9,867 nucleotides of DNA, taken from positions 1-9,867 of the forward strand of contig CAYPGE010000360.1 in NCBI GenBank assembly GCA_964409865.1, given 5' to 3'. Every line of letters starts with the position of its first letter. Position 1 is the first letter of the stretch. The position numbers and the translations under genes were made by a program. A model generated the notes under the pieces. It had not been told where the DNA came from and did not search any database. It saw only the letters and a program-made list of their open reading frames with translations. This document shows, piece by piece, positions 1-7,131 of the stretch. This DNA is from Anammoximicrobium sp964409865 (GTDB lineage: Bacteria; Planctomycetota; Planctomycetia; Pirellulales; Pirellulaceae).

Positions 1-2
1 CC

Positions 3-584
3 GCTATGCAGGTGCTGCACGACGGGGCCGGCATCTATATCACCTTCTGCAAACGCGTGGTCCTCCGCGGCAACTACATCTACGACATCCTCGACACCGG
101 TGGCTACGGGGCCTCCGCGTACTACCTGGACGAGCAGGCCGAAGACTGCCTGGTCGAGGACAATCTGAGCGTGCATGTGGCCCGGCCGTCGCACAACCAT
201 ATGGCCCGCAAGAATACGCTGCGGAACAACGTCTTCGTCTGCGACGGCGATGCCACGCTGACCTTCCCGCGATCCTCGGACTACCGCCTGGAGAAAAACG
301 TGATCGTCGCCGGCGGCGCGATCCGCGTCACGCGGCCGGAGGGGATTTCCGAGGCGGCGGGCAACGTCGTGTTGAGCAAGTCGGGCAAAGTCGAGGGGGT
401 CCAGTTGGAAGCCTACCGGCAGACCGGCACGCAGCCGATCAAATCGGGGGCCGGCTGGCTATTGGCGGACCCGAAGCTGACGGACTACGAGAGCGGCAAA
501 GTGCGATTCGCGCCGGACAGTCCCACCCGCGAGTTGGGCATCAGGCCGATCGACGTGAGCGGAGCCGGCTGTGTCCAGAAGTAA
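3..584 (+). CDS. Right-handed parallel beta-helix protein, C-terminal part (5' end outside window)
   Basis: The reading frame is open from the window edge, so the first ATG at 6 is probably internal and only about the last 190 residues are visible. The sequence has the rhythm of parallel beta-helix coils: short hydrophobic strands separated by Asn-rich turns, for example VVLRGNYIYDI, CLVEDNLSVHV, NTLRNNVFV and RLEKNVIVAGG. The segment GYGASAYYLDEQ resembles the conserved patch of pectate-lyase-like helices. The last 35 residues (LTDYESGKVRFAPDSPTREL and after) match the usual C-terminal cap, where a 'P.F.d' element is followed by 'spa...G..pid'. Such proteins are normally exported polysaccharide-binding or -cleaving proteins. 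Signal peptide and catalytic residues would lie upstream, so the substrate cannot be told. The fold is fairly sure; the activity is unknown. Confidence 0.8.
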   Translation, partial: AMQVLHDGAGIYITFCKRVVLRGNYIYDILDTGGYGASAYYLDEQAEDCLVEDNLSVHVARPSHNHMARKNTLRNNVFVCDGDATLTFPRSSDYRLEKNVIVAGGAIRVTRPEGISEAAGNVVLSKSGKVEGVQLEAYRQTGTQPIKSGAGWLLADPKLTDYESGKVRFAPDSPTRELGIRPIDVSGAGCVQK

Positions 585-834
585 GACGTCCGTTGGTACG
601 CAGGGGAAAATCGGGTTTTGCTCCATGAGCCAGATGACGCACAGCACCCGCAACTGTACAATGACGGCTAGCTCTTTTCGGCGGACAAAAACACCCGCTC
701 CATAGAAGCCCGGCCATTCGCTTCCGAGAACGGCCGGGAGGAGCTTGAGGCTTTTCTGGTCGCGACGTCAAAGTCGACGGTCGACTGCCGGCCCCTGTTC
801 TGCCGACAGCCGAACTCCCCGCTTTTCCAGACGC
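585..834. other. Intergenic gap without a recognisable gene
   Basis: About 250 bases lie between the beta-helix gene and the ribosome binding site of the next gene. Short open frames exist on both strands, but they are arginine- and serine-rich and resemble no protein. Part of it (600-665) has fragments reminiscent of a cobalamin riboswitch, but in the wrong order, so it is not called. Confidence 0.5.
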
Positions 835-842
835 AAAGGAGG
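835..842 (+). promoter_or_regulatory. Strong Shine-Dalgarno sequence AAAGGAGG
   Basis: A near-perfect Shine-Dalgarno sequence. It sits 5 bases before ATG 848, whose frame closes after about 36 codons, and 16 bases before ATG 859, whose frame looks coding. Initiation clearly happens here, but which ATG is used is uncertain. Confidence 0.6.
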
Positions 843-858
843 ACGGCATGAAGGTCAA

Positions 859-1469
859 ATGGCTACGTACACGCACACAGGCGCCGGGACCGAGAATGTC
901 GTCTATTTCCGCACGGGCGGCAAGAAGTACCCGCTCAGCTCGCCGCTGGCGCCGCTGAATGCTTCGTTCGGGCCGCAGTTGCTCGAGTTGGACCTGTTGG
1001 CGGGTCCGCTGGCAGGACCGGCACGGTCAAGCCGCCCTCTGGGATCGTCAAACCGCTGCCCGGCGACAAACTGCGGCCCGCCCAGGGGATGCTGAAATTG
1101 CAGGTGCTGGGCCTGAAGCCCGGCCGGGCTGGCGCCAAGGCCAGTCCCACGCCCCTGCCCGGCGCTCACATCGTGGTCCTGCAAAAAGGCCGGCCCACGG
1201 CCACAGGCGAATCGGACGGCGGCGGCCGCTACCGCACCAAGCTGTCGCCGGGTGCGTACGAAATCAAGGTCACGCACGACCAGTCTGTTCCGGGACTGGA
1301 ACGGATCTCGCTCTCAGGCGGCCAGACGCTGCAGCGCCGCGTCCTGCTGCGGCCCACGGGCGTCAGCACCGAAACTCCGCCTCAGCCGACGGAAACGCCG
1401 CGGCCATCGGCTAAGATCCCCACGACCGTTCCGAAAGTCAGACCGAGGATCAAGCTCCCGCTGCCCTAA
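859..1469 (+). pseudogene. Carboxypeptidase-regulatory-like domain protein, probably frameshifted near base 1015
   Basis: Two adjoining frames look coding and are joined by a frame change. From ATG 859 the frame reads MATYTHTGAGTENVV... to ...LDLLAGPLAG with G/C-rich third positions. After about 1015 it turns into arginine- and serine-rich text. From 1017 the frame one base back reads GTVKPPSGIVKPLPGDK and runs to the stop at 1467-1469. Upstream of 1017 that second frame loses its coding look. One missing base near 1015 would fuse them into about 200 residues. The second part contains a carboxypeptidase-regulatory-like (transthyretin-type) beta-sandwich: PLPGAHIVVLQKG, then GESDGGGRYRTKLSPGAYEI, then a Pro/Thr-rich tail. 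This domain is common in exported planctomycete proteins. If the frameshift is real, only the part from ATG 1089 (126 residues) could be made. A sequencing error is equally possible. Confidence 0.6.
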
Positions 1470-1497
1470 CGCGGCCGCCATGGGCAAGCACCGCTGC

Positions 1498-1530
1498 AGA
1501 AGCCCGGCTGTTCGAAAAAGCCGGCTTCTT
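1498..1530. terminator. Hairpin terminator between convergent genes
   Basis: The arm 1498-1509 (AGAAGCCCGGCT) pairs with 1519-1529 (AGCCGGCTTCT), leaving one bulged C and a 9-base loop. It lies in the 118-base gap between a plus-strand stop (1469) and the minus-strand kinase stop (1588), where a terminator serving both directions is expected. The T-run is very short, so efficiency is uncertain. Confidence 0.6.
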
Positions 1531-1587
1531 GGTTCAGGGCGAGGCTGAACACGGTCGGTGAATCGCCGCACTCGAGCCTTCCGATCC

Positions 1588-3771
1588 TCAGTCGCCGACT
1601 TCGTAGGGCTTCACGACCACGATCTTCCAGCGCGTGGTTTCGCTGGGCCTCAATGTTTCCCAGGCCGCCACGCGTTCCACCATGCGGTCGCCGGTGGGCG
1701 CGGGGCGGCGGAAGTAGCCGACGCCGGTCTTGTCTTTCATCATTTGTTCGGCGAAGCGGCGCAATTCGGGATATTGCGCGCAGGTCTGGTCCTTGAACAG
1801 ATACGAGCCGATCTGGTTCAGGTCGTTGTCGTACAGCACGTACCCGTCTTCTTGAATGCACCAGAGTCGCGCGGCCTTGTCCAACCGCAACGGTTCAGGG
1901 ATCAGGACGGGGATCACGCGGTCCGGGCGGAGGACGGTGGCCAGCGTGCCGACCATGCGGCCGTCGTGAAACACGGGCACCTGCAACGAGACCGCGTAGC
2001 TGTTTTCCTCTTCGACCAGCTGGAAAATCCGGCTGAAGACGGGCTTCTGGTGTTGGAAGACCCAGCGGATGTGTTCCTGGTGCGTCACATCCGTGCCCAG
2101 CGATTTTTCGTAGCTCTGCGGCTCGACGGCAGCGAGCATGCCCGGCGGCGTGACCGTCCAGAAGCTCTCGCATTGCGGGAAACGCTTTCGCAGGGCGACC
2201 AGGTACGGGCGCATGACGGCCCGATCGGTCAAATCGTCCCCACCGATCGCCTCGGCCGTCACGCGCAAGGCGTCCGTCAAACGTTCCAGGCTCTCGTTCA
2301 GACTGGCGGCCGTCTGGTCGGCCATCCGTTGGAGGTCGTTGGCCAGGCTGGCGACGCCCTCCACCGCCTGTTCCGCTCGCATGCGGGCCCGTTCCGCCCG
2401 GCCGTGCTCCTCGATCGCCCGCTGCCGAGCCGCATCGGCACGCAGCGCCCAATGCACAGCCAGGCCGGCGCCGATCAGCAGGGCGAGGATCGCCACCATT
2501 CCGGCCAGGAGCATGGTCTTGTTGCGAGCGACGAATCGACGGAAGAGTTCCCGCGGCGAATAGGCGTAGACGCTCACCACGCGGCCGTCGCGGTAGGCGC
2601 GAAGCTGTTCCGCCATGCACCCCGCGTGCTCGAACCGCTCGGCCTGGTCCTTGTTCATGGCCTTTTCGCAGATCGCCACCAGTTCCGGCGGCAGATTGCC
2701 CGACCGCTCGCGCGGCGAAGGCGACGGGCGTCCGTCGCTGACACGAGCAAGCATCACGGCGATGTCTCCCTGGTAGGGCAGAACCCCGGTGAGAAGGTCG
2801 TAGAGGATGGTGCCGAGGGCATAGACGTCGGTGCGCGCGTTGACCTCGCCAAACCTCGAATCGACCTGTTCCGGCGCCATGAAGGCAGGGGTGCCCAGGA
2901 TCTCGCCGTCCACGGTCATGCCCGCCATCGCCGGCCCCAGGCGCGAGACGCCCGGACTCGCGTCGTCCGGGGATTCGGATTGCCATGGGCGCTGCACCTT
3001 GGCCAGACCCCAGTCCAGGATGATCGTCTCGCCGAACTCGCCCAGGATGATGTTGTCCGGCTTCAGATCGCGATGTACCACGCCGCGCGAATGTGCATAA
3101 CTCATCGCCTCGCAGACCGCGATCAACGGGTTGAGCAGCTTCAACCGTTCGCCCTGCGCCTCGTCCGGCGGCCGGGCGCAGGCCTCGTCGATGGCGGCTT
3201 GCATCGTCTTGCCGCGGACGTATTTCATCACATAGTACAGGGTGCCGTCCTCCCGCAGGCCGACCTCGTACACGGGGACCACGCCGGGGTGCTCCAGTTG
3301 CCCGGTGATTCTGACCTCGCGCACGAACCGGTTCAGACGCCGTGGCAGGTCGCGGAGGTCTTTGCACGGCAGCAGTTCCTTGATGGCGACCTCGCGGCCC
3401 AGGGCCTGATCGTGCGCCAGAAAAACGCGGCCGATCCCGCCTTGGCCCACCGTGCCGTGGACCGAGTAGTGGCTGGCGTAGAAGTTCCCTGGACTGGTCT
3501 GCCCCAGTTGTTCCAGCGCCGCGCGGAACGGCGACTGGCTGGAGATGTGCAGTTTTATCCCGCTGCGCTGGAGATGCTGGACCACCTGCTGGACGACCCG
3601 TTCGACCAGCGTGGGCGGCTCCTCGCCGCCGCCGGCGCGGGGCGCGGGCGGACCAGTCGCGGTCCCCTGAGACTCCATCGCGAGTGTCGCGTCAGGGTCC
3701 AGCCCCTCATGGGCCGGCGCGGCCTTGCTGAGTTCATCAGACGCAGGAATCTCGGAGGCCATACGGTTCAT
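1588..3771 (-). CDS. Membrane serine/threonine protein kinase with C-terminal Cache-like sensor domain
   Basis: A Hanks-type kinase of the bacterial Pkn family, 727 residues from ATG 3771. The kinase domain (about 103-395) has the glycine loop GTVGQGGIGRVF (106-117), VAIK with Lys131, the helix-C Glu in FVREVRI, HRDLKPDN with catalytic Asp235, a DWG triplet (253-255) in place of DFG, and APE (299-301). All catalytic residues are present, so it should phosphorylate Ser/Thr in the cytoplasm. One transmembrane helix follows (about 419-443), then a helical linker rich in Ala, Arg and Glu, then about 220 residues resembling a Cache/PDC sensor (GTDVTHQEHIRW, YAVSLQVPVF, MVGTLATVLRP, EDGYVLYDNDLNQIG). 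This layout suggests an extracytoplasmic ligand controlling the kinase; the ligand is unknown. The frame continues upstream to TTG 3801 (10 more residues) without a convincing ribosome binding site, so the start is uncertain. It may be co-transcribed with the gene ending at 3859. Confidence 0.93.
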   Translation of the reverse strand: MNRMASEIPASDELSKAAPAHEGLDPDATLAMESQGTATGPPAPRAGGGEEPPTLVERVVQQVVQHLQRSGIKLHISSQSPFRAALEQLGQTSPGNFYASHYSVHGTVGQGGIGRVFLAHDQALGREVAIKELLPCKDLRDLPRRLNRFVREVRITGQLEHPGVVPVYEVGLREDGTLYYVMKYVRGKTMQAAIDEACARPPDEAQGERLKLLNPLIAVCEAMSYAHSRGVVHRDLKPDNIILGEFGETIILDWGLAKVQRPWQSESPDDASPGVSRLGPAMAGMTVDGEILGTPAFMAPEQVDSRFGEVNARTDVYALGTILYDLLTGVLPYQGDIAVMLARVSDGRPSPSPRERSGNLPPELVAICEKAMNKDQAERFEHAGCMAEQLRAYRDGRVVSVYAYSPRELFRRFVARNKTMLLAGMVAILALLIGAGLAVHWALRADAARQRAIEEHGRAERARMRAEQAVEGVASLANDLQRMADQTAASLNESLERLTDALRVTAEAIGGDDLTDRAVMRPYLVALRKRFPQCESFWTVTPPGMLAAVEPQSYEKSLGTDVTHQEHIRWVFQHQKPVFSRIFQLVEEENSYAVSLQVPVFHDGRMVGTLATVLRPDRVIPVLIPEPLRLDKAARLWCIQEDGYVLYDNDLNQIGSYLFKDQTCAQYPELRRFAEQMMKDKTGVGYFRRPAPTGDRMVERVAAWETLRPSETTRWKIVVVKPYEVGD

Positions 3772-3858
3772 GGTGCCGTACCCATCGACTTTCCGGTCCA
3801 ACCAGTATTTTCGTACGTTGGGAGGTTTTCGCGGCCAGCGCCAGGATGGCCCTGCCGG

Positions 3859-4320
3859 TTACTCCTTCAGCAGTCTTTCTCGGAGAATCTCCGCCACGTG
3901 CTGGTTGTATTGTCCCGAAGTTGTTCGGGGAGCGATCCAGTTCGCGTAGTTGAATTCGGGATACGTCAAAGGCTTGCCGGGCCGGCGGTGGTAGTTGTAG
4001 AAGTCACGGACTTTGGCGAGCATCTCCTGGCTCTCATAGACGCCCAAGTCCACGTCGGCCTGCTCTGGCTCCGTGTCGCGACGCGACGGATCGAACGGGA
4101 ACGACGGAACTCTCGTCACCGCCTGGTCCACGCCCAAGCCCACGTACACGTGAAATCCCCGCAGGTCTGACACGGCGTTCAGCTGTGGCCCGCCGCCATA
4201 GTCGGCCACCCAAACGTTTTCGTGCGTGGCGATCACCCGGTCTGCCGATGCCACCGAAAGACGGACTTCCGCCTCCGGATCAAATCGTTCGAGGAGTTCG
4301 ATGAGTCTCTTAACTTGCAT
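3859..4320 (-). CDS. Conserved-looking protein of unknown function, 153 residues
   Basis: The N-terminus MQVKRLIELLERFDPEAEVR resembles a widespread small-protein start of the type 'vkeLIe.L.k.dPdaeV', found in phage- and plasmid-related proteins of unknown function. The middle (ENVWVADYGGGPQLNAVSDL) looks like beta strands. The C-terminal half is charged and helical, ending in a hydrophilic helix (HVAEILRERLLKE). There is no signal peptide, membrane segment or catalytic motif. Codon composition fits a real gene, and the opposite strand gives only arginine-rich text. GAGAAG stands just before ATG 4320, too close for an ideal ribosome binding site. It lies 87 bases upstream of the kinase start on the same strand, so the two could form an operon in which this protein precedes the kinase. 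A role as kinase partner would be speculation. Confidence 0.7.
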   Translation of the reverse strand: MQVKRLIELLERFDPEAEVRLSVASADRVIATHENVWVADYGGGPQLNAVSDLRGFHVYVGLGVDQAVTRVPSFPFDPSRRDTEPEQADVDLGVYESQEMLAKVRDFYNYHRRPGKPLTYPEFNYANWIAPRTTSGQYNQHVAEILRERLLKE

Positions 4321-4498
4321 GACTTCTCACCCGCCACTCGCTTCCACCGCAGCAATGCCTGCCGAAACCGCGCAGACTTGTTCCGGCCTACTTTCTGTCG
4401 TGCCCACCAGGAGGGGAGTATGCAGCTGGAAACGGCACGGGTTCATTCTCGCACGGTTGGCCTTCGCAGACAAGCTTCTTTTCGATCATGCGTGGATG
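4321..4498. other. Gap without recognisable gene
   Basis: About 180 bases upstream of the 153-residue protein gene. A good Shine-Dalgarno (AGGAGGGG) precedes a plus-strand ATG at 4420, but the frame it opens is arginine- and serine-rich and runs antisense to the methyltransferase-like remnant, so it is not called as a gene. The promoter of the minus-strand gene should lie here; I see no clear -35/-10 pair. Confidence 0.4.
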
Positions 4499-4708
4499 TC
4501 AATCCGGACGGAGCCATCGGATCAACCCGCGTTTCTCTTCTTCGGCCCGTTCACGGTTCAGGGCGACGAGGCGTTCCAGGATCACTTCGACGGACAAGCC
4601 ATGCGGCCAGCCGTAGGCATCGAGACGCGCAGCGTCAACATCTCCGAGCGGTTCAGTTCGGGCGGCTGTTTGGGGCGTTCTGGGGCACACACCTCGCGGC
4701 GGGGCCAC
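4499..4708 (-). pseudogene. Remnant resembling the C-terminus of an MmeI-like (type IIG) DNA methyltransferase
   Basis: About 45 residues at the end of this frame, from AARLDAYGWP through LSVEVILERLVALNRERAEE to RGLIRWLRPD, resemble a motif I associate with the C-terminal part of large MmeI-like or related class I SAM-dependent DNA methyltransferases ('AYGWP..LSdEeILeRLlaLN.ERa.EE..GlirWLRPe'). In those proteins the motif follows the methylase and target-recognition regions and is usually followed by further sequence. Here the frame is closed by TGA four codons upstream of the motif-bearing ORF's GTG start region (4712-4714) and stops right after WLRPD. No methylase motifs (DPACGSG, NPPY) are present in any frame nearby. 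It is therefore best read as a decayed end of a restriction-modification gene. The family match is from memory and unsearched. Confidence 0.5.
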
Positions 4709-5004
4709 CAGTCACCACGCCGCAGATGTGCCCGTCAACTAGCCTTTCCCCGTCCCCTCGACCGGCTGCGTTCCCCTTGCCGGCGGGGCGGCCAGCGAGC
4801 ACGCGACCGGATCGGGTTGGGCCGGGGCGTCAGTGATTGGGCCGATGACGACATGGATCGGGATCGCGCATTCCCACCCAAGTGTGCGTAGAGGCTTGCC
4901 CAGGCGTCGATCTTTGCCTAATCTAACATTCTCGCTGGATTCTCTCGACTGGCAGCACGCCAAGCAGCATACCGGAAAAGTGACGGAAGACAGAGGAGTT
5001 GGTT
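4709..5004. other. Gap of about 300 bases without recognisable gene
   Basis: Open frames here on both strands are short, rich in Arg, Ser and Pro, and resemble nothing I know. It may be further decayed sequence of the methyltransferase remnant to its left. The Shine-Dalgarno for the small ORF at 5005 lies at its right end. Confidence 0.4.
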
Positions 5005-5205
5005 ATGGTGCGGCACACCACCCGTTTGGAGTTGGAGTCGCAGGCGAAGACTCTGGGGTACGAGCCCGAGCGCGACGATACCGATGCGGACCTCGTTTTG
5101 GCCATCAATACGCGGTCGTCAGGGACGCGCAGGGGCCCGACTGGCAAGGACGAGACCAACCCGCACGCCGTCTTAGCGCCGCACTCAACGACGCCGCTTG
5201 GCTGA
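5005..5205 (+). CDS. Small unknown ORF with good ribosome binding site, 66 residues
   Basis: ATG 5005 is preceded by GAGGAG at 4993-4998 with a 6-base spacer, close to ideal. The product starts MVRHTTRLELESQAKTLGYE, has an acidic patch (ERDDTDADLVLAI) and a hydrophilic Ser/Thr/Pro-rich tail. It has no membrane segment or recognisable domain. Its last 21 bases overlap the end of the truncated recombinase on the opposite strand. The first 40 residues have believable composition; the tail is less convincing and may be out-of-frame read-through into decayed DNA. I do not recognise it, and it could be spurious. Confidence 0.35.
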   Translation: MVRHTTRLELESQAKTLGYEPERDDTDADLVLAINTRSSGTRRGPTGKDETNPHAVLAPHSTTPLG

Positions 5206-5601
5206 ACGGCAAACCGTCTCACATTCGATCCTCGCTATTTCCGGCCCAACGGGAATGCTGTGGCAACCTGAGTTTTCGTGCCGGTTGTCGCACGCGACGA
5301 AGTCAACACCCGATTCCATCAGCGCAGATGTGAAAGCGGCGTTACGGGCAAGTCGATCTAACTTGGCCACGACCAGACGAGCTTTGCTCCGTTTCGCGTG
5401 GGCGATGGCTTTCAGGAGTTGCGGCCGGTCCTTGGCCTTGCCCGTTTCCACCTCCACGTATTCCCCAAGCAGCGTTGCGCCGTTCCGACTGACGTAATCC
5501 GTCCCAGCCGTCCGCTGGCCGTCCAGGCCCAGCCCCGACCGGCCCTGCTGCTTCGTGGAAACGCGGAAATAGCCAACCGCTCTTTCGACCTCTCGCGACA
5601 T
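5185..5601 (-). pseudogene. Truncated serine recombinase (resolvase/invertase catalytic domain)
   Basis: The first 105 residues or so are a clear serine-recombinase N-terminal domain: AVGYFRVSTKQQGRSGLGL with the nucleophile Ser15, a Q..RGT-like region, ARLVVAKLDRLARN (conserved Arg/Asp segment of the active site) and MESGVDFVACDNRHEN. Full-length relatives continue with a segment like 'NRLTvhILAAVAEdEA..IsdRTKAAL' and a DNA-binding region. Here the sequence departs at HEN, becomes unrelated (SGCHSIPVGPEIARIECE), and stops at residue 138. No continuation is visible in the other frames down to 4900. The start is well supported: GGAGGG at 5609-5614, 7 bases before ATG 5601. It is probably a mobile-element gene truncated at its 3' end. 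A short product could still be made, but without the DNA-binding part it should not recombine. Confidence 0.8.
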
Positions 5602-5992
5602 GACTCAGCCCTCCAGGAGTAATTCGCTGGCCAGCCGAGCATCTTGTCACAACTCAGTCGATGTCCGTCGATACGTGTGTTACAGCAGACGCACCAGCGC
5701 CGGGGCCCGCTCGTCGCTATCTCGCGGTCCGCGTCACGGGCAGTGCCGCCGCTGAAAATCTGCCTCGTCCCGTCCGCTGGACGGGGCACGCTGGACCGAC
5801 TGCCGATCAGCCGGCCAGTGTCGAGCGAACCCCGCGCTGCGGAACGTTTGGCGGGTCTGTCAACGGACAAACGTCGCCCAATCGAGAAGCCGGCCGAACT
5901 TGTTGAGCCCAGTTGTTTGGCCCCAACCGGACGTTAGAATGCGGGGGTCGGATTCATCGCCCTTATTCGGGAGCGGGTTGGAAGGCCATCAC
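5602..5992. other. Gene-free stretch of about 390 bases
   Basis: I see no credible gene here on either strand. The most notable structure is a compact hairpin at 5767-5787: CCCGTCC pairs with GGACGGG around a 3-base loop, and a further G-U and G-C pair extend it to 9 pairs. There is no T-run. The right end carries the ribosome binding site of the plus-strand orphan gene (GGAAGG, 5980-5985). Promoters for that gene and for the recombinase should lie here but none is obvious. Confidence 0.4.
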
Positions 5993-6964
5993 ATGAACGC
6001 GTGCCCCGTAACCACTTTCGACGATCTTCGGCAGGTTGCCATCGACCACGTGCGACACAAGCGAGACAGGTGGCCCGTGGACCGACTCGTTCTTCTGGAA
6101 CACGAGATGCTGTGTCCAGCCATACCCGATCGGCTGCAATTGGGGGCTGAGTCGTGGACGAAAGTCGCCACCCCGATGGTTCGCTTTCGGATCGGCCTCG
6201 GATTGGAGGTCAAGACGGCATCGGACTGGAAATGCACCCATTTTCATGGCGATCTTGAGACAGAATCGGCAAGTCTCCACATCGACTATTTTGCGTTTGC
6301 CACATGGGGGCCAGTTGGTGGAGTCCTGGGGTTCATCGTGTCTCGCGACGGAGTGATCTTGGGCGGCGGCGGGCACTGGGCACTGCCGCCGGGGGGAGGC
6401 TCTCGCAATTGGCCTTTGGGCGTGCGGGTCGAACCGCAGCAACTGCTGACCGCGTATTCGGTGCGAAGCACGAACGAGGCGTTCACGCAAGAAGGCGACG
6501 ATTTCCTTTGTGGGGCCATCACGCTCTGGCGCAAGACGGACATGGAGCAGACGCCCGGAGTCATTCTCTATCATTCGTTGCCGGACGCGGAGGGCAAGCC
6601 GATGGATCAACAGAGATGGCACTACCAGAATGCGGAGTACCATCGTAATCGTGTCGTATGCCTCACGGTGATTCCGCCATACGCTCAAGCTGAATACGCG
6701 CTTGATCCGGCTGTCGAGGCCAAGGTGGTCAAGTTGCTCGATAGCGTCGGCCAAAACTGCCGGGTGAGCAAGTTCCAGTGGCTCATCGCCACCGACGAGG
6801 CGTGCGGGGCGATCGTCCAGGACTTGGGACACGAGGGCGTAGAAAACGTGCTCGTGTTCTCCGCGCTTGTTGGGTCGGACTGGAAATTCTGGTGCAACCC
6901 GCGAGGCGAGGCGGACGAGTGGGAGTTCGACGGCGTCGCCGCATTCTTGCAGCGGCTTGGGTGA
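5993..6964 (+). CDS. Unknown protein, 323 residues
   Basis: The start ATG 5993 has GGAAGG 7 bases upstream, and the frame is long with G/C-rich third positions. The longer reading from 5900 adds 31 residues that look non-coding. The product begins MNACPVTTFDDLRQVAIDHV. It is cytoplasmic in character, with no signal peptide or clear membrane helix. The middle is rich in Gly, Trp and aromatic beta-strand text (IDYFAFATWGPVGGVLGFIV, GGGGHWALPPGGG). The C-terminal third reads as an alpha/beta unit (AVEAKVVKLLDSVGQN, SKFQWLIATDEACG, VLVFSALVGSDWKFWCN). I know no family with these features. It lies within the presumed element, convergent with the HExxH gene across a 149-base gap, and is probably transcribed alone. 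It could be an accessory cargo gene; its function is unknown. Confidence 0.75.
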   Translation: MNACPVTTFDDLRQVAIDHVRHKRDRWPVDRLVLLEHEMLCPAIPDRLQLGAESWTKVATPMVRFRIGLGLEVKTASDWKCTHFHGDLETESASLHIDYFAFATWGPVGGVLGFIVSRDGVILGGGGHWALPPGGGSRNWPLGVRVEPQQLLTAYSVRSTNEAFTQEGDDFLCGAITLWRKTDMEQTPGVILYHSLPDAEGKPMDQQRWHYQNAEYHRNRVVCLTVIPPYAQAEYALDPAVEAKVVKLLDSVGQNCRVSKFQWLIATDEACGAIVQDLGHEGVENVLVFSALVGSDWKFWCNPRGEADEWEFDGVAAFLQRLG

Positions 6965-7006
6965 AGGCGACCTCGGATAACTGCCGAACCGCAGCCTCAA
7001 GATCAT

Positions 7007-7022
7007 CGGCCGCTCCCGGCCG
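7007..7022. terminator. GC-rich hairpin between convergent genes (weak terminator candidate)
   Basis: CGGCCG (7007-7012) and CGGCCG (7017-7022) are self-complementary arms around the 4-base loop CTCC. The hairpin lies 43 bases after the orphan gene's stop, in the gap between convergent genes. It has no T-run, so factor-independent termination is doubtful. Confidence 0.3.
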
Positions 7023-7107
7023 CCTCCGGGCATCAGACGCCATGATGAATCGCCGCGGTTGGCACGTGACCAAACCGATGTGTCATCAGGCTTGGCGTGA
7101 ACTCTTG

Positions 7108-7131
7108 GAGCCGTCACCAGCTCGACGGCTC
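7108..7131. terminator. 8-bp inverted repeat over the stop codon of the HExxH gene
   Basis: GAGCCGTC (7108-7115) pairs perfectly with GACGGCTC (7124-7131) around an 8-base loop, and overlaps the TGA at 7114-7116. Position at the gene end suggests an end-of-transcript hairpin for the minus strand. No T-run follows, so the role is uncertain. Confidence 0.35.

Noticed and set aside
600..670. Fragments like a cobalamin riboswitch (GGGGAAAATCGGG, GAGCCAG, CCCGCAACTGTA).
   Set aside because: The elements occur in the wrong order and spacing, the first conserved arm is missing, and no cobalamin-related gene follows. A covariance-model search would settle it.
745..858. Upstream extension of the frame that starts at ATG 859.
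   Set aside because: The added 38 residues are Arg/Ser-rich and lie upstream of the Shine-Dalgarno at 835-842.
1558..4170. An 870-codon open frame on the plus strand across the kinase.
   Set aside because: It is antisense to a kinase with all conserved motifs and is rich in His, Arg, Val and Gln, as expected for a mirror frame in high-GC DNA.
4420..4836. Plus-strand frame opened by ATG 4420 after AGGAGGGG.
   Set aside because: Despite the good ribosome binding site, the product is Arg/Ser/Pro-rich and antisense to the methyltransferase-like remnant.
5925..5942. GTTAGAA-like sequence resembling the end of an integron attC site.
   Set aside because: The core does not match GTTRRRY at the last base and there is no matching left end or fold.
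5963..7117. 384-codon minus-strand frame antisense to the orphan gene.
   Set aside because: The plus-strand frame has the better ribosome binding site, codon composition and protein-like text; this one is a mirror frame.
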